Positions 25,612 to 35,076 of a stretch of DNA of 64,000 nucleotides are shown piece by piece. How positions within the stretch are numbered: the stretch's first letter is position 1; every line of letters begins with the position of its first letter. Under the pieces are notes generated by a model that was not told the origin of the DNA, made no database searches, and worked only from the letters and a program-made list of their open reading frames with translations. Source of the DNA: Pectobacterium brasiliense (GTDB taxonomy: Bacteria > Pseudomonadota > Gammaproteobacteria > Enterobacterales > Enterobacteriaceae); contig NZ_JACDSF010000042.1 of the NCBI RefSeq assembly GCF_013449685.1, positions 72,267 through 136,266 of the forward strand, in the 5' to 3' direction. A program made the position numbers and the translations under genes.

Positions 25612-27627
25612 GTGAGCATGGACATGAGTGCTTTCTATCAAACGTTCTTTGATGAAGCAGATGAATTACTGGCCGATATGGAACAACACTTATTGTTGTT
25701 AGATCCGTCAGAACCTGACACCGAACAGTTGAATGCGATTTTCCGTGCAGCCCACTCCATAAAAGGGGGCGCTGGCACATTCGGTTTTAAAGTATTGCAG
25801 GAAACTACGCACCTGTTAGAAAACCTACTCGATGGTGCAAGACGTGGCGAAATGCGTCTTAGCACTGATATCATCAACCTGTTTCTGGAAACAAAAGACA
25901 TTATGCAGGATCAGTTGGACGCTTATAAAACCGCACAGGAACCCAATGCTGAAAGCTTTGAGTATATCTGTCAGGCCTTGCGCCAGCTTGCTCTGGAGTC
26001 TAAAGCCGAGGGTGATGCAGCACAGCCTGATGCGTCGGTTGCAACATCGCACTCTGCTAGCCCAGCATCTAACGGCGCAGGTAAAGGTGAAATGCGTATC
26101 GCATTAACTGGCCTGAAGTCTCAGGAAATACCTCAGATGCTGGAAGAGCTTGGCAATCTGGGGACGGTTAAAGATCCTCACCAAACTGACACTAGCGTAG
26201 AAGTGACATTAGTCACGTCTGAAAGCGAAGACGATATTAGCGCGGTACTGTGTTTTGTACTTGAGCCTGAGCAAATCAGCTTCAAATCTGCTGTGGCCAG
26301 CCAACCTGTTGTCGCTGAAGCCGTAGAGACAGTGGCTGTAGTTGAAGCGCCCGTCGTCGCCGCTCCAGTAGCTCCGTCTGCGCCAGTTGCTGCAAAACCG
26401 CAAGCTGCACCGGAAAATGGAAAAAATAAAGCAAAAACCGGTGATACCAGTATTCGTGTAGCAGTAGAGAAGGTTGACCAACTTATCAACCTCGTTGGTG
26501 AGTTAGTGATTACGCAGTCCATGCTGGCGCAGCGCTCAAGTGAACTCGATCCTGTGGCACACGGCGATCTGCTCAACAGTATGGGGCAGTTGGAACGTAA
26601 CGCTCGCGATCTGCAAGAATCAGTTATGTCCATCCGTATGATGCCAATGGAATATGTATTTAGCCGTTTCCCTCGATTGGTTCGTGACCTAGCTGCGAAA
26701 TTGGATAAGCAGGTTGAACTCACGCTGATGGGGAGCTCGACTGAGCTGGATAAGAGTTTGATCGAACGTATTATCGATCCTCTGACGCACTTGGTGCGTA
26801 ACAGCCTCGATCACGGTATCGAATCTCCAGATAAACGTGTAGCTGCAGGCAAGTCTGCGGTGGGTAACTTGACGCTCTCTGCGGAACATCAGGGCGGTAA
26901 TATCTGTATTGAGGTTATCGACGATGGAGCAGGGCTCAACCGCGAGAGAATTTTGGCTAAAGCCTTGTCCCAAGGTTTAGCTGTTAATGATTCGATGTCT
27001 GATGAAGAAGTGGGCATGTTGATCTTTGCTCCAGGTTTTTCAACCGCTGAAAAAGTCACGGATGTTTCTGGCCGTGGTGTCGGCATGGATGTGGTGAAGC
27101 GAAATATTCAGGAAATGGGAGGTCATGTCGAAATCCACTTCCAGGCTGGAAAAGGCACGACGATCAGAATTCTGTTGCCATTAACGCTCGCCATCCTTGA
27201 TGGGATGTCCGTTAAAGTTAACAAAGAAGTCTTTATTCTACCGCTTAACGCCGTGATGGAGTCCTTGCAACCGCAGTCGGAAGACCTGTATCCGTTAGCT
27301 GGCGGAGAAAGGGTATTACAGGTTCGTGGTGAATATTTACCTCTCGTTGAACTGTTCCATATCTTTGATGTGGATGGCGCTAAAACGGATGCTACTCAGG
27401 GGATTGTCGTTATTCTGCAAAGTGCTGGTCGACGTTATGCCTTGCTGGTCGATCAACTGATTGGGCAGCATCAGGTCGTCGTCAAAAACCTGGAAAGTAA
27501 TTATCGCAAGGTGCCAGGCGTTTCAGCCGCTACTATCCTTGGTGATGGCAGTGTTGCGCTGATTGTGGATGTTTCAGCGTTACAAGCGCTTAATCGTGAA
27601 AAGCGTGCGGTTGAAACTGCTGCTTAA
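25612..27627 (+). CDS. cheA: chemotaxis histidine kinase CheA
   Basis: A 671-residue kinase with five domains: P1 with phosphorylated His48 in FRAAHSIKGGA; P2, the CheY/CheB docking domain, near 155-225; a linker rich in Ala, Pro and Val (about 228-280); P3 dimer helices with P4 ATP-binding boxes (HLVRNSLDHGIE, DDGAGLN, GRGVGMDVVK); and the CheW-like P5 to the end. The GTG at 25612 matches the E. coli start (MSMD). It may also make the short form CheA-S from an internal Met. It receives receptor signals through CheW and phosphorylates CheY and CheB. Confidence 0.98.
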   Translation: MSMDMSAFYQTFFDEADELLADMEQHLLLLDPSEPDTEQLNAIFRAAHSIKGGAGTFGFKVLQETTHLLENLLDGARRGEMRLSTDIINLFLETKDIMQDQLDAYKTAQEPNAESFEYICQALRQLALESKAEGDAAQPDASVATSHSASPASNGAGKGEMRIALTGLKSQEIPQMLEELGNLGTVKDPHQTDTSVEVTLVTSESEDDISAVLCFVLEPEQISFKSAVASQPVVAEAVETVAVVEAPVVAAPVAPSAPVAAKPQAAPENGKNKAKTGDTSIRVAVEKVDQLINLVGELVITQSMLAQRSSELDPVAHGDLLNSMGQLERNARDLQESVMSIRMMPMEYVFSRFPRLVRDLAAKLDKQVELTLMGSSTELDKSLIERIIDPLTHLVRNSLDHGIESPDKRVAAGKSAVGNLTLSAEHQGGNICIEVIDDGAGLNRERILAKALSQGLAVNDSMSDEEVGMLIFAPGFSTAEKVTDVSGRGVGMDVVKRNIQEMGGHVEIHFQAGKGTTIRILLPLTLAILDGMSVKVNKEVFILPLNAVMESLQPQSEDLYPLAGGERVLQVRGEYLPLVELFHIFDVDGAKTDATQGIVVILQSAGRRYALLVDQLIGQHQVVVKNLESNYRKVPGVSAATILGDGSVALIVDVSALQALNREKRAVETAA

Positions 27628-27661
27628 TAAAACAGATCGTTAATAAAGGGTGGAAAACAAC

Positions 27662-28159
27662 ATGACTGGACTTGCAAGCGTCACGAAATTAACTGGCGAA
27701 ACAGTAGGACAGGAATTCCTGATTTTTACGCTGGGTGACGAAGAGTACGGCGTTGATATTTTAAAAGTACAAGAAATTCGTGGTTATGATCAGGTAACGC
27801 GTATTGCCAACACACCTTCCTTTATTAAAGGTGTGACCAACCTACGCGGTGTCATTGTACCGATCGTTGACTTGCGCATTAAATTCGCCAAGCAGGATGT
27901 TGAATACGATGACAACACGGTTGTCATTGTTCTCAACCTGGGTCAGCGTGTTGTCGGGATTGTTGTAGATGGCGTGTCTGATGTGTTGTCATTGACCGCA
28001 GACCAAATCCGTCCTGCACCGGAGTTTGCTGTAACGCTGTCAACAGAGTACTTGACTGGTTTAGGTTCTCTGGGCGAGAGAATGCTGATTCTGGTTGATA
28101 TCGAGAAACTGTTGAGTAGCGAGGAAATGGCGCTGGTTGATAGCGTATTGAAAGTCTAA
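27662..28159 (+). CDS. cheW: chemotaxis adaptor CheW
   Basis: A 165-residue SH3-like adaptor that joins receptors to CheA. The sequence from [20 protein letters not shown] through [16 protein letters not shown] is almost that of E. coli. The ATG at 27662 ([10 protein letters not shown]) fits the E. coli start and has GGTGG upstream. It follows cheA by 34 bases and ends the motA-motB-cheA-cheW run; a separate sigma-28 promoter follows. Confidence 0.97.
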   Translation: MTGLASVTKLTGETVGQEFLIFTLGDEEYGVDILKVQEIRGYDQVTRIANTPSFIKGVTNLRGVIVPIVDLRIKFAKQDVEYDDNTVVIVLNLGQRVVGIVVDGVSDVLSLTADQIRPAPEFAVTLSTEYLTGLGSLGERMLILVDIEKLLSSEEMALVDSVLKV

Positions 28160-28235
28160 TCTATCGGCCTTCAGGGGCTGCGAAAGTGGCCCCAAAAACC
28201 TTCCTTAGCTACATCCTTGTCAGTTCAGAAATTCG

Positions 28236-28262
28236 TAAAGATATCCAGAATAATGCCGATAA
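28236..28262 (+). promoter_or_regulatory. sigma-28 (FliA) promoter of the tsr-like gene
   Basis: TAAAGATA, 11 bases, then GCCGATAA matches the FliA consensus, with the -10 element perfect. It lies 32 bases before the receptor start, so the receptor is a late flagellar-class gene with its own promoter. Confidence 0.85.
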
Positions 28263-28294
28263 TATCGGTGGTTGGTCTACTCAAAAGGCGTTAT

Positions 28295-29977
28295 ATGTTT
28301 AACCGTATAAAAGTTGTTACAGGTCTGATGCTTGTACTGGTGTTGTTTGGGGCGCTTCAGCTTATTTCTGGTGGTTTATTCTTTAGTGCATTAAAAAATG
28401 ATAAGGATATCTTCAGTTCAACGCAGGTTATTAACCAAAAGCGTTCCGAGCTGGATTCAGCATGGTCATATTTATTACAGACCCGCAATACACTTAACCG
28501 TGCGGGGACGCGTTTTGCACTCGATGCAAGCGGTACGGGAGCGGGTGTTGGTGGCAAAGAGCTTCTTATCTCTGCTGAAAAGCAGCTCGCGGTGGCAAAT
28601 GATTATTTCCTTCGATATGAGAAAATACCTCAAGATACACGGCAGGATGACAGTATTTCTCGTAGTGTAAAAGAAAACTATGTCGCTCTGAATGCTGCAT
28701 TGACTGAACTGATTCAGTTTTTAAATGCAGGGGAATTTAAGAAATTTATTGAGCAACCAACCCAGCGCTTTCAGGATAATTTTGAAAAAGCGTATTATGT
28801 CTATAAAGCAGAAAACGATAAACTTTATCAGGCTGGTATAGCTAAAAATGATGCTGCTTATGATTCGGCGCTTTGGATCTTAAGTTCCATTATTATTCTT
28901 GTTTTTGCCCTAGCGTTGTTTTCCTGGTTTGGTATTCAGCAGTTATTAATTAGACCGCTAAATAGTATCGTTGAACATATTCGCCATATTGCGAAAGGCG
29001 ATTTGACAAAAACGACTAATTTTCACAGCAGTAATGAAATGGGCATACTGGCTGACAGTATTCGCCATATGCAAAGTGAGTTTGTTTCAACGGTTAGTGC
29101 GGTTCGACAAGGCGCTGATGCCATTTATACTGGTGCTACAGAAATTAGCGCGGGTAACAACGATCTTTCATCGCGAACCGAGCAACAAGCTGCTTCATTA
29201 GAAGAAACGGCAGCAAGCATGGAACAGTTGACCGCAACAGTTAAACAGAATGCGGAAAATGCGCGTCAGGCCAGCCAGTTGGCGCTGAGTGCCTCAGAGA
29301 CGGCGCAGAGGGGGGGCAAGGTAGTCGATAATGTCGTCAAAACCATGCACAATATTGCTGGAAGTTCACAAAAAATTGCCGATATTACTAGTGTGATTGA
29401 TGGTATTGCTTTTCAGACTAACATTCTTGCGCTGAATGCGGCGGTTGAAGCAGCCAGAGCTGGGGAACAAGGTCGTGGATTTGCGGTTGTTGCAGGTGAA
29501 GTCCGTAATTTGGCACAGCGTAGTGCTCAGGCCGCGAAAGAAATTAAAAGTTTGATTGAAGATTCTGTCAGCCGAGTCGATGAAGGTTCTGTACTGGTTG
29601 AAAGCGCAGGCGAGACGATGGGAGAAATCGTCAGTGCTGTCACTCGTGTAACGGATATTATGGGCGAAATCGCCTCGGCTTCTGATGAGCAAAGCAAAGG
29701 TATTGATCAGGTCGGCTTGGCTGTAACTGAGATGGATCGGGTTACGCAGCAAAACGCCTCCTTGGTTGAAGAGTCTGCTGCTGCTGCTGTTGCATTGGAA
29801 GATCAAGTGAAAATACTGAATCAGGCCGTTGCCGTATTCCGTCTCTCTGAAGATGCGAGCTCGTTTAGAAGGACAACTCTAGCGACAGCGCAAAAAACCG
29901 CATTGTTAGCTTCATCAGCGAATGGCGGTAAAAAATCTAAAGAAGGTTCACCAAATGGTAATTGGGAAACGTTCTAA
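28295..29977 (+). CDS. tsr: serine chemoreceptor-like methyl-accepting protein (Tsr type)
   Basis: A 560-residue receptor close to E. coli Tsr. Arg64, Asn68 and Arg69 in [12 protein letters not shown] occupy the positions of the Tsr serine-binding residues. The membrane segments are near 7-30 and 190-212, followed by HAMP, methylation helices ([20 protein letters not shown]), the trimer tip [20 protein letters not shown] and the C-terminal NWETF tether. I chose the ATG at 28295 ([10 protein letters not shown]), which has AAGG upstream and matches the E. coli start; the upstream in-frame ATGs overlap the promoter. It takes the place held by tar/tap in E. coli, between cheW and cheR. Confidence 0.93.
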   Translation: MFNRIKVVTGLMLVLVLFGALQLISGGLFFSALKNDKDIFSSTQVINQKRSELDSAWSYLLQTRNTLNRAGTRFALDASGTGAGVGGKELLISAEKQLAVANDYFLRYEKIPQDTRQDDSISRSVKENYVALNAALTELIQFLNAGEFKKFIEQPTQRFQDNFEKAYYVYKAENDKLYQAGIAKNDAAYDSALWILSSIIILVFALALFSWFGIQQLLIRPLNSIVEHIRHIAKGDLTKTTNFHSSNEMGILADSIRHMQSEFVSTVSAVRQGADAIYTGATEISAGNNDLSSRTEQQAASLEETAASMEQLTATVKQNAENARQASQLALSASETAQRGGKVVDNVVKTMHNIAGSSQKIADITSVIDGIAFQTNILALNAAVEAARAGEQGRGFAVVAGEVRNLAQRSAQAAKEIKSLIEDSVSRVDEGSVLVESAGETMGEIVSAVTRVTDIMGEIASASDEQSKGIDQVGLAVTEMDRVTQQNASLVEESAAAAVALEDQVKILNQAVAVFRLSEDASSFRRTTLATAQKTALLASSANGGKKSKEGSPNGNWETF

Positions 29978-29996
29978 GCAGAATTGTCATATAGAC

Positions 29997-30192
29997 TATA
30001 CACTAAATAATTAGAGTTGCAGGCAGGCGGCAAGAGAAGGACAAATTCGTCGGGAACGAATTTGACCAGCCAACGGCTGGCCTCCGGTGAGAGACAGGAT
30101 GTCTCTCATTTAATCCCGATGAGCTTACTTGAGTAAGTGATTCGGGTGAATGAACGTAGCCAACGCATATGCGGCTTGAAGTAACGGGTATA
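29997..30192 (-). repeat. ERIC-type repeat with an inserted block of three hairpins
   Basis: On the minus strand it runs from TATACCCGTTACTTCAAG through TTCATTCACCCGAATCACTT and AAGTAAGCTCATCGGGATTA, the ERIC core, to AATTATTTAGTGTATA. Both ends carry TATA. It is about 70 bases longer than a standard ERIC. The extra part forms three stems in a row: CAAATTCGT/ACGAATTTG (30042-30064), CCAGCC/GGCTGG (30066-30080) and TGAGAGACA/TGTCTCTCA (30088-30108). Confidence 0.78.
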
Positions 30193-30673
30193 TAAGTAAC
30201 CCAAGCTCTAGGGACGCTGAGCTAATCTCCAGCCGCTGATATTTAGGTGACTGGGTGATTGTCAACTCGCCATAATTTAGAAAAATGAACATGCGAGTAA
30301 TTGATTGATGCACACTTGAGGTTGGTGAGTAATACAGCAGTTGGTGCTTTGAAGCAGAGTAATTCGTGATATTGTTTAATCTGTAACTTATGTTATGGAT
30401 ATGGTGGGGTTAGTATTAAAGCCAAATAATAAAGCAGGTAGCACAGCAGTGATGAGAGGGACAGAGCCACCCGATAGCATGTCGCTGTGGTAGAACGAAC
30501 ACGCTGACTTGTTCAGTTTGCAGAACTTGCGGGATGTATTACCAATAAAGTGTCAGTTTCAATCGTAATGCGATGAGTAATTGACGAATGACAATAAAAA
30601 TCTGCGGTAGCTGTGAAGGAAAGTTCAAATTGAAAAAACATCATAGCAAGCATCAGTATCCGAGCAGTATGAT
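30193..30673. other. gene-free stretch before cheR
   Basis: No open frame of note and no recognised RNA family. AT-rich with no clear receptor-gene remnant, although tar/tap stand here in E. coli. The cheR promoter should be inside; TAAAGCAG (30433-30440) and TAAAGTGT (30547-30554) resemble sigma-28 -35 elements but lack a good -10 at the right distance. Confidence 0.4.
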
Positions 30674-31546
30674 ATGAAAAGTACGCCATCGAGAAATCGC
30701 CCCGAGTCTGCTTCTATTCTGACGCAGATGGTTGACAGATTGCCGTTGTCGGATACCCATTTTCGCCGAATCAGCCAATTAATATATCAGCGTGCTGGCA
30801 TTGTCCTTGCCGATCACAAACGTGAAATGGTTTACAATCGTTTAGTTAGACGTCTTCGCTTGCTTGGAATCAATGATTTCGGTCAGTACTTAGCACTATT
30901 AGAGTCAGATCCTAACAGTGCAGAATGGCAAGCTTTTGTTAATGCGTTAACCACTAACTTGACGGCATTTTTCCGCGAAGCTCACCATTTTCCTATCTTG
31001 GCTGAGCATGCCAAAAAACGTCCGAACGGTTACACCATCTGGAGTACGGCCGCTTCTACAGGGGAAGAACCGTATTCATTGGCGATGACTCTTGCTGAAG
31101 TTTTGGGTAATAAAGCGAGCGGGTGTCAGGTATGGGCCAGCGATATTGATACGCAGGTATTAGAAAAGGCAACCGCTGGCATCTATCGCCAGGAAGAGTT
31201 GCGATCTCTTTCTCCACAGCAACTACAGCGGTTTTTTTTACGCGGTACTGGGCCACATAGTGGTTTGGTTCGTGTTCGCCCTGAGCTTGCGTCAATGGTG
31301 CATTTTCAACAACTCAATCTGCTCGCACCTGATTGGTCCGTTCCTGCGCCATTTGATGCTATTTTTTGTCGTAATGTAATGATTTACTTCGATAAAGAAA
31401 CTCAAGAACGTATTCTCCGTCGATTCGTCCCGATGCTTAAGCCGGGTGGGTTGTTATTTGCTGGGCATTCAGAGAATTTCAGCCAGATCAGTCGTGAGTT
31501 CTATTTGCGTGGGCAAACTGTATATGGGCTGGCTAAGGAAAGATAA
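30674..31546 (+). CDS. cheR: chemoreceptor glutamate methyltransferase CheR
   Basis: A 290-residue enzyme that methylates receptor glutamates with S-adenosylmethionine. The N-terminal helical domain ([20 protein letters not shown]) precedes the methyltransferase fold ([44 protein letters not shown]). It recognises the NWETF tails of the two receptors in this window. Its stop overlaps the cheB start by one base (TAATG). No strong ribosome site precedes the ATG. Confidence 0.97.
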   Translation: MKSTPSRNRPESASILTQMVDRLPLSDTHFRRISQLIYQRAGIVLADHKREMVYNRLVRRLRLLGINDFGQYLALLESDPNSAEWQAFVNALTTNLTAFFREAHHFPILAEHAKKRPNGYTIWSTAASTGEEPYSLAMTLAEVLGNKASGCQVWASDIDTQVLEKATAGIYRQEELRSLSPQQLQRFFLRGTGPHSGLVRVRPELASMVHFQQLNLLAPDWSVPAPFDAIFCRNVMIYFDKETQERILRRFVPMLKPGGLLFAGHSENFSQISREFYLRGQTVYGLAKER

Positions 31547-32598
31547 TGAGCAAGATAAGAGTGTTATGTGTTGATGATTCTGCCTTAATGCGTCAGATCA
31601 TGACTGAAATAATTAATAGCCATTCTGATATGGAAGTTGTCGCAACTGCGCCAGATCCATTAGTTGCTCGTGATTTGATTAAAAAATTCAATCCTCAGGT
31701 ATTAACACTGGATGTTGAAATGCCTCGTATGGATGGGTTGGATTTTCTAGAGAAACTTATGCGTTTGCGCCCAATGCCGGTTGTCATGGTATCGTCCCTG
31801 ACGGGAAAAGGTTCAGAAATTACGCTACGCGCGCTGGAGCTTGGTGCGATTGATTTTGTCACCAAACCTCAGCTAGGTATCCGTGAAGGTATGCTGGCAT
31901 ACAGCGAACTGATTGCGGAAAAAATTCGTATGGCTGCGAAAGCGCGCCTGCCGCAACGTAGCACTGGGGTAGAGCCGACAAGGATTATTCAACATACGCC
32001 ATTGTTAAGTAGTGAGAAATTGATTGCGATTGGTGCATCAACGGGTGGGACGGAAGCGATACGGCATGTATTACAGCCCCTGCCGCCGACAAGCCCTGCA
32101 TTACTGATCACTCAGCATATGCCACCTGGCTTTACGAAGTCTTTCGCCGAGCGTTTGAACAAGTTGTGTCAGATTACGGTGAAAGAAGCAGAAGATGGGG
32201 AACGTGTTCTTCCTGGTCATGCATACATTGCACCAGGCGCACGCCATCTTGAACTGGCTCGTAGTGGGGCAAACTATCAAGTACGTTTAAATGATGGACC
32301 TCCTGTTAATCGTCATCGTCCATCAGTTGATGTGTTATTCCGTTCGGTTGCTCAATACGCTGGGCGAAATGCTGTAGGGGTAATCCTTACTGGGATGGGG
32401 AATGATGGGGCTGCTGGCATGTTGGATCTCCATCAGGCCGGCGCTTATACCCTGGCCCAAAATGAAGCAAGTTGTGTAGTTTTCGGGATGCCACGTGAAG
32501 CGATTGCGATGGGTGGCGTCGATGAAGTGGTGGATTTGCACCAGGTGAGTCAGCGTATGTTGGCACAAATCTCTGCCGGACAGGCATTACGTATATAA
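31546..32598 (+). CDS. cheB: chemoreceptor methylesterase/deamidase CheB
   Basis: A 350-residue protein with an N-terminal receiver domain (Asp56 in [12 protein letters not shown]) and a C-terminal methylesterase domain with [11 protein letters not shown] (nucleophile Ser), THQM-like [10 protein letters not shown] and [13 protein letters not shown] (Asp) completing the Ser-His-Asp triad. It removes receptor methyl groups when phosphorylated by CheA and opposes CheR. It is coupled to cheR by a one-base overlap and followed by cheY after 38 bases. Confidence 0.97.
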   Translation: MSKIRVLCVDDSALMRQIMTEIINSHSDMEVVATAPDPLVARDLIKKFNPQVLTLDVEMPRMDGLDFLEKLMRLRPMPVVMVSSLTGKGSEITLRALELGAIDFVTKPQLGIREGMLAYSELIAEKIRMAAKARLPQRSTGVEPTRIIQHTPLLSSEKLIAIGASTGGTEAIRHVLQPLPPTSPALLITQHMPPGFTKSFAERLNKLCQITVKEAEDGERVLPGHAYIAPGARHLELARSGANYQVRLNDGPPVNRHRPSVDVLFRSVAQYAGRNAVGVILTGMGNDGAAGMLDLHQAGAYTLAQNEASCVVFGMPREAIAMGGVDEVVDLHQVSQRMLAQISAGQALRI

Positions 32599-32612
32599 GC
32601 AGCTCTCGGTGA

Positions 32613-33026
<414 letters not shown>

Positions 33027-33035
33027 GGGGATCTT

Positions 33036-33680
33036 ATGACGCCACATATGCCGTCCGTGAACGACACTGCTTCAGCAACCGAGATCATTTCGCGTATCGG
33101 CCAATTGACTCGTATGCTTCGCGACAGTTTGAAAGAGCTGGGTCTGGATAATGCGATAGCTGAAGCAGCAGAGGCTATTCCTGATGCCCGCGATCGTCTT
33201 GACTATGTTGTTCAGATGACTGCGCAAGCGGCAGAGCGTGCTCTGAACTGCGTAGAGGCTGCACAACCACGTCAAAACCAACTAGAAGCGGATGCCAAAT
33301 CCTTGAAGACCCGTTGGGATGAATGGTTTGAAAATCCAATTGAACTGGCTGATGCGCGTGAATTAGTGACGGATACGCGTAGCTATCTTGAGGATGTCCC
33401 ACAGCATACCTCGTTTACCAATGCTCAGTTGTTGGAAATTATGATGGCGCAGGATTTCCAAGACCTTACTGGTCAGGTAATCAAGCGTATGATGGATGTT
33501 GTCCAGGAGATTGAAAAACAACTGCTGATGGTGTTGCTGGAAAATATTCCAGAAAAACCAGATGCACCTAAGCGTGCAAGTGATGGTCTGCTGAATGGAC
33601 CTCAGTTGGATAAAGGTGCCGCAGGGATTGTTGCTAATCAGGATCAGGTTGATGACCTTCTGGATAGTCTTGGGTTCTAA
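33036..33680 (+). CDS. cheZ: CheY phosphatase CheZ
   Basis: A 214-residue long helical-hairpin protein. [20 protein letters not shown] holds the catalytic Gln, and the C-terminal [10 protein letters not shown] is the helix that grips CheY. A flexible Pro/Lys linker joins them. It ends signalling by hydrolysing the CheY phosphate. It is the last gene of the cheRBYZ run and is followed by a strong hairpin. Confidence 0.97.
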   Translation: MTPHMPSVNDTASATEIISRIGQLTRMLRDSLKELGLDNAIAEAAEAIPDARDRLDYVVQMTAQAAERALNCVEAAQPRQNQLEADAKSLKTRWDEWFENPIELADARELVTDTRSYLEDVPQHTSFTNAQLLEIMMAQDFQDLTGQVIKRMMDVVQEIEKQLLMVLLENIPEKPDAPKRASDGLLNGPQLDKGAAGIVANQDQVDDLLDSLGF

Positions 33681-33690
33681 TAAATCTTTC

Positions 33691-33721
33691 TTCAAGAAAG
33701 GAAGTCACTTCCTTTCTTGAA
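33691..33721. repeat. strong perfect hairpin after cheZ
   Basis: TTCAAGAAAGGAAG and CTTCCTTTCTTGAA pair over 14 bp around a 3-base loop, 11 bases after the cheZ stop. The following sequence is A-rich, not T-rich, so it may be an mRNA-stabilising end or a bidirectional terminator without a classical tail. Confidence 0.7.
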
Positions 33722-33746
33722 AAGATGACGAACACTATCACTCGGT

Positions 33747-33777
33747 TATTTATGGCCAGTATTTATGGCCATAAATA
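33747..33777. promoter_or_regulatory. repeated TGGCCATAAATA motif upstream of flhB, candidate FlhD4C2 site
   Basis: The 12-mer TGGCCATAAATA occurs three times: reversed at 33747-33758 and 33760-33771, forward at 33766-33777. The last two form an 18-bp perfect palindrome. The right copy continues as ATAAATAGC, like the AATAGCG half-sites of FlhDC boxes. flhB starts 148 bases further on. Function is inferred. Confidence 0.5.
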
Positions 33778-33924
33778 GCTAAATTCGCTTTTCCCTTCCC
33801 CTCAATTCTTACTATGCGTTAAAGAAGCATGGGTTTTTCTCGTTGTTCCAGCCATAAAACTTTCTCGTATTTGTCATGCTAAGCAGCAAATGCCTATCCC
33901 GAAAGTCGTAATAGGAACGCCATA

Positions 33925-35076
33925 GTGGCTGAAGATAGCGATCTAGAAAAAACAGAGGCCCCCACTCCCCAAAAAGAGGAAAAGGCGCGTGAAGAAGGGC
34001 AGATCCCGCGCTCGCGAGAGCTGACTTCTGTTCTGATGATGGTCGCAGGTCTGGCTATTTTGTGGATAGGAGGCGAAGCCATGGCTGGCCGATTGGCCAG
34101 AATTGTCTCACAGTCGTTAAATTTTGATTACGCAACGATTGGTGATGATACTCAAATGTTACGGCATGTTGGCTCATTACTGCGTCAGGCAGTATCGGCA
34201 TTAATGCCCATTATGCTAGGCGCTGTGTTGGTTGCGCTGTCTGCACCTTTGCTACTTGGTGGGATATTATTTAGCACTAAATCATTAAAGGTTGACTTCA
34301 AAAAATTAGATCCCATTTCTGGTCTCAAACGATTGTTTTCCGCCCAATCGCTGGCTGAGCTCTTCAAAGCAATATTGAAATCAGTCATGGTTGGGATCAT
34401 TAGTACCTTGTTCTTGATTCATAATTGGCCGACGATATTGCATCTGGTATCCGAAGCACCGACTGCGGCGATGGGTGATGCGCTGGAACTGGCCGTGATG
34501 TGTGGTTTCCTTATCATCATGGGGCTCATTCCTATGGTCGCTTTTGATGTGTTTTGGCAAGTTTGGAGCCACATCAAAAAGTTACGAATGAGCAAGCAGG
34601 AAATTCGTGATGAGCATAAACAGAGCGAAGGTGACCCGCATGTTAAAGGTCGTATTCGTCAGCAGCAGAGAGCCATTGCTCAGCGTAGAATGATGGCTGA
34701 TGTGCCGAAGGCTGATGTGATAGTCACTAACCCGACGCATTATGCGGTAGCATTACGTTATGATGAGAAAAAAATGAATGCGCCGAGAGTGTTAGCTAAA
34801 GGGGCTGGTGAGATCGCGTTGCGTATTCGTGATTTGGGGGCCGAACATCGCGTTCCTATTTTAGAAGCCCCTCCGTTGGCGCGAGCGCTATTTCGTCATT
34901 CAGAGGTCGGACAGCATATTCCGGCTGCGCTATATGCCGCTGTTGCAGAAGTCTTAGCCTGGGTTTATCAACTGAAACGCTGGAAGCGGGAAGGTGGATT
35001 AATTCCTAGAAAACCGAAACATCTACCCGTGCCGGATGCACTGGATTTTGCTAAAGAGAATATTACTGATGGCTAA
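33925..35076 (+). CDS. flhB: flagellar type III export switch protein FlhB
   Basis: A 383-residue export-gate protein. N-terminal EKTEAPTPQKEEKAREEGQI leads into four membrane segments (about 30-210), then the cytoplasmic domain with the self-cleavage site NPTH in VIVTNPTHYAVALRY. It switches substrate class from rod/hook to filament after FliK measures the hook. The start is a GTG at 33925 with AGGA 9 bases upstream. Its last codons overlap flhA by 8 bases. Confidence 0.97.
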   Translation: MAEDSDLEKTEAPTPQKEEKAREEGQIPRSRELTSVLMMVAGLAILWIGGEAMAGRLARIVSQSLNFDYATIGDDTQMLRHVGSLLRQAVSALMPIMLGAVLVALSAPLLLGGILFSTKSLKVDFKKLDPISGLKRLFSAQSLAELFKAILKSVMVGIISTLFLIHNWPTILHLVSEAPTAAMGDALELAVMCGFLIIMGLIPMVAFDVFWQVWSHIKKLRMSKQEIRDEHKQSEGDPHVKGRIRQQQRAIAQRRMMADVPKADVIVTNPTHYAVALRYDEKKMNAPRVLAKGAGEIALRIRDLGAEHRVPILEAPPLARALFRHSEVGQHIPAALYAAVAEVLAWVYQLKRWKREGGLIPRKPKHLPVPDALDFAKENITDG

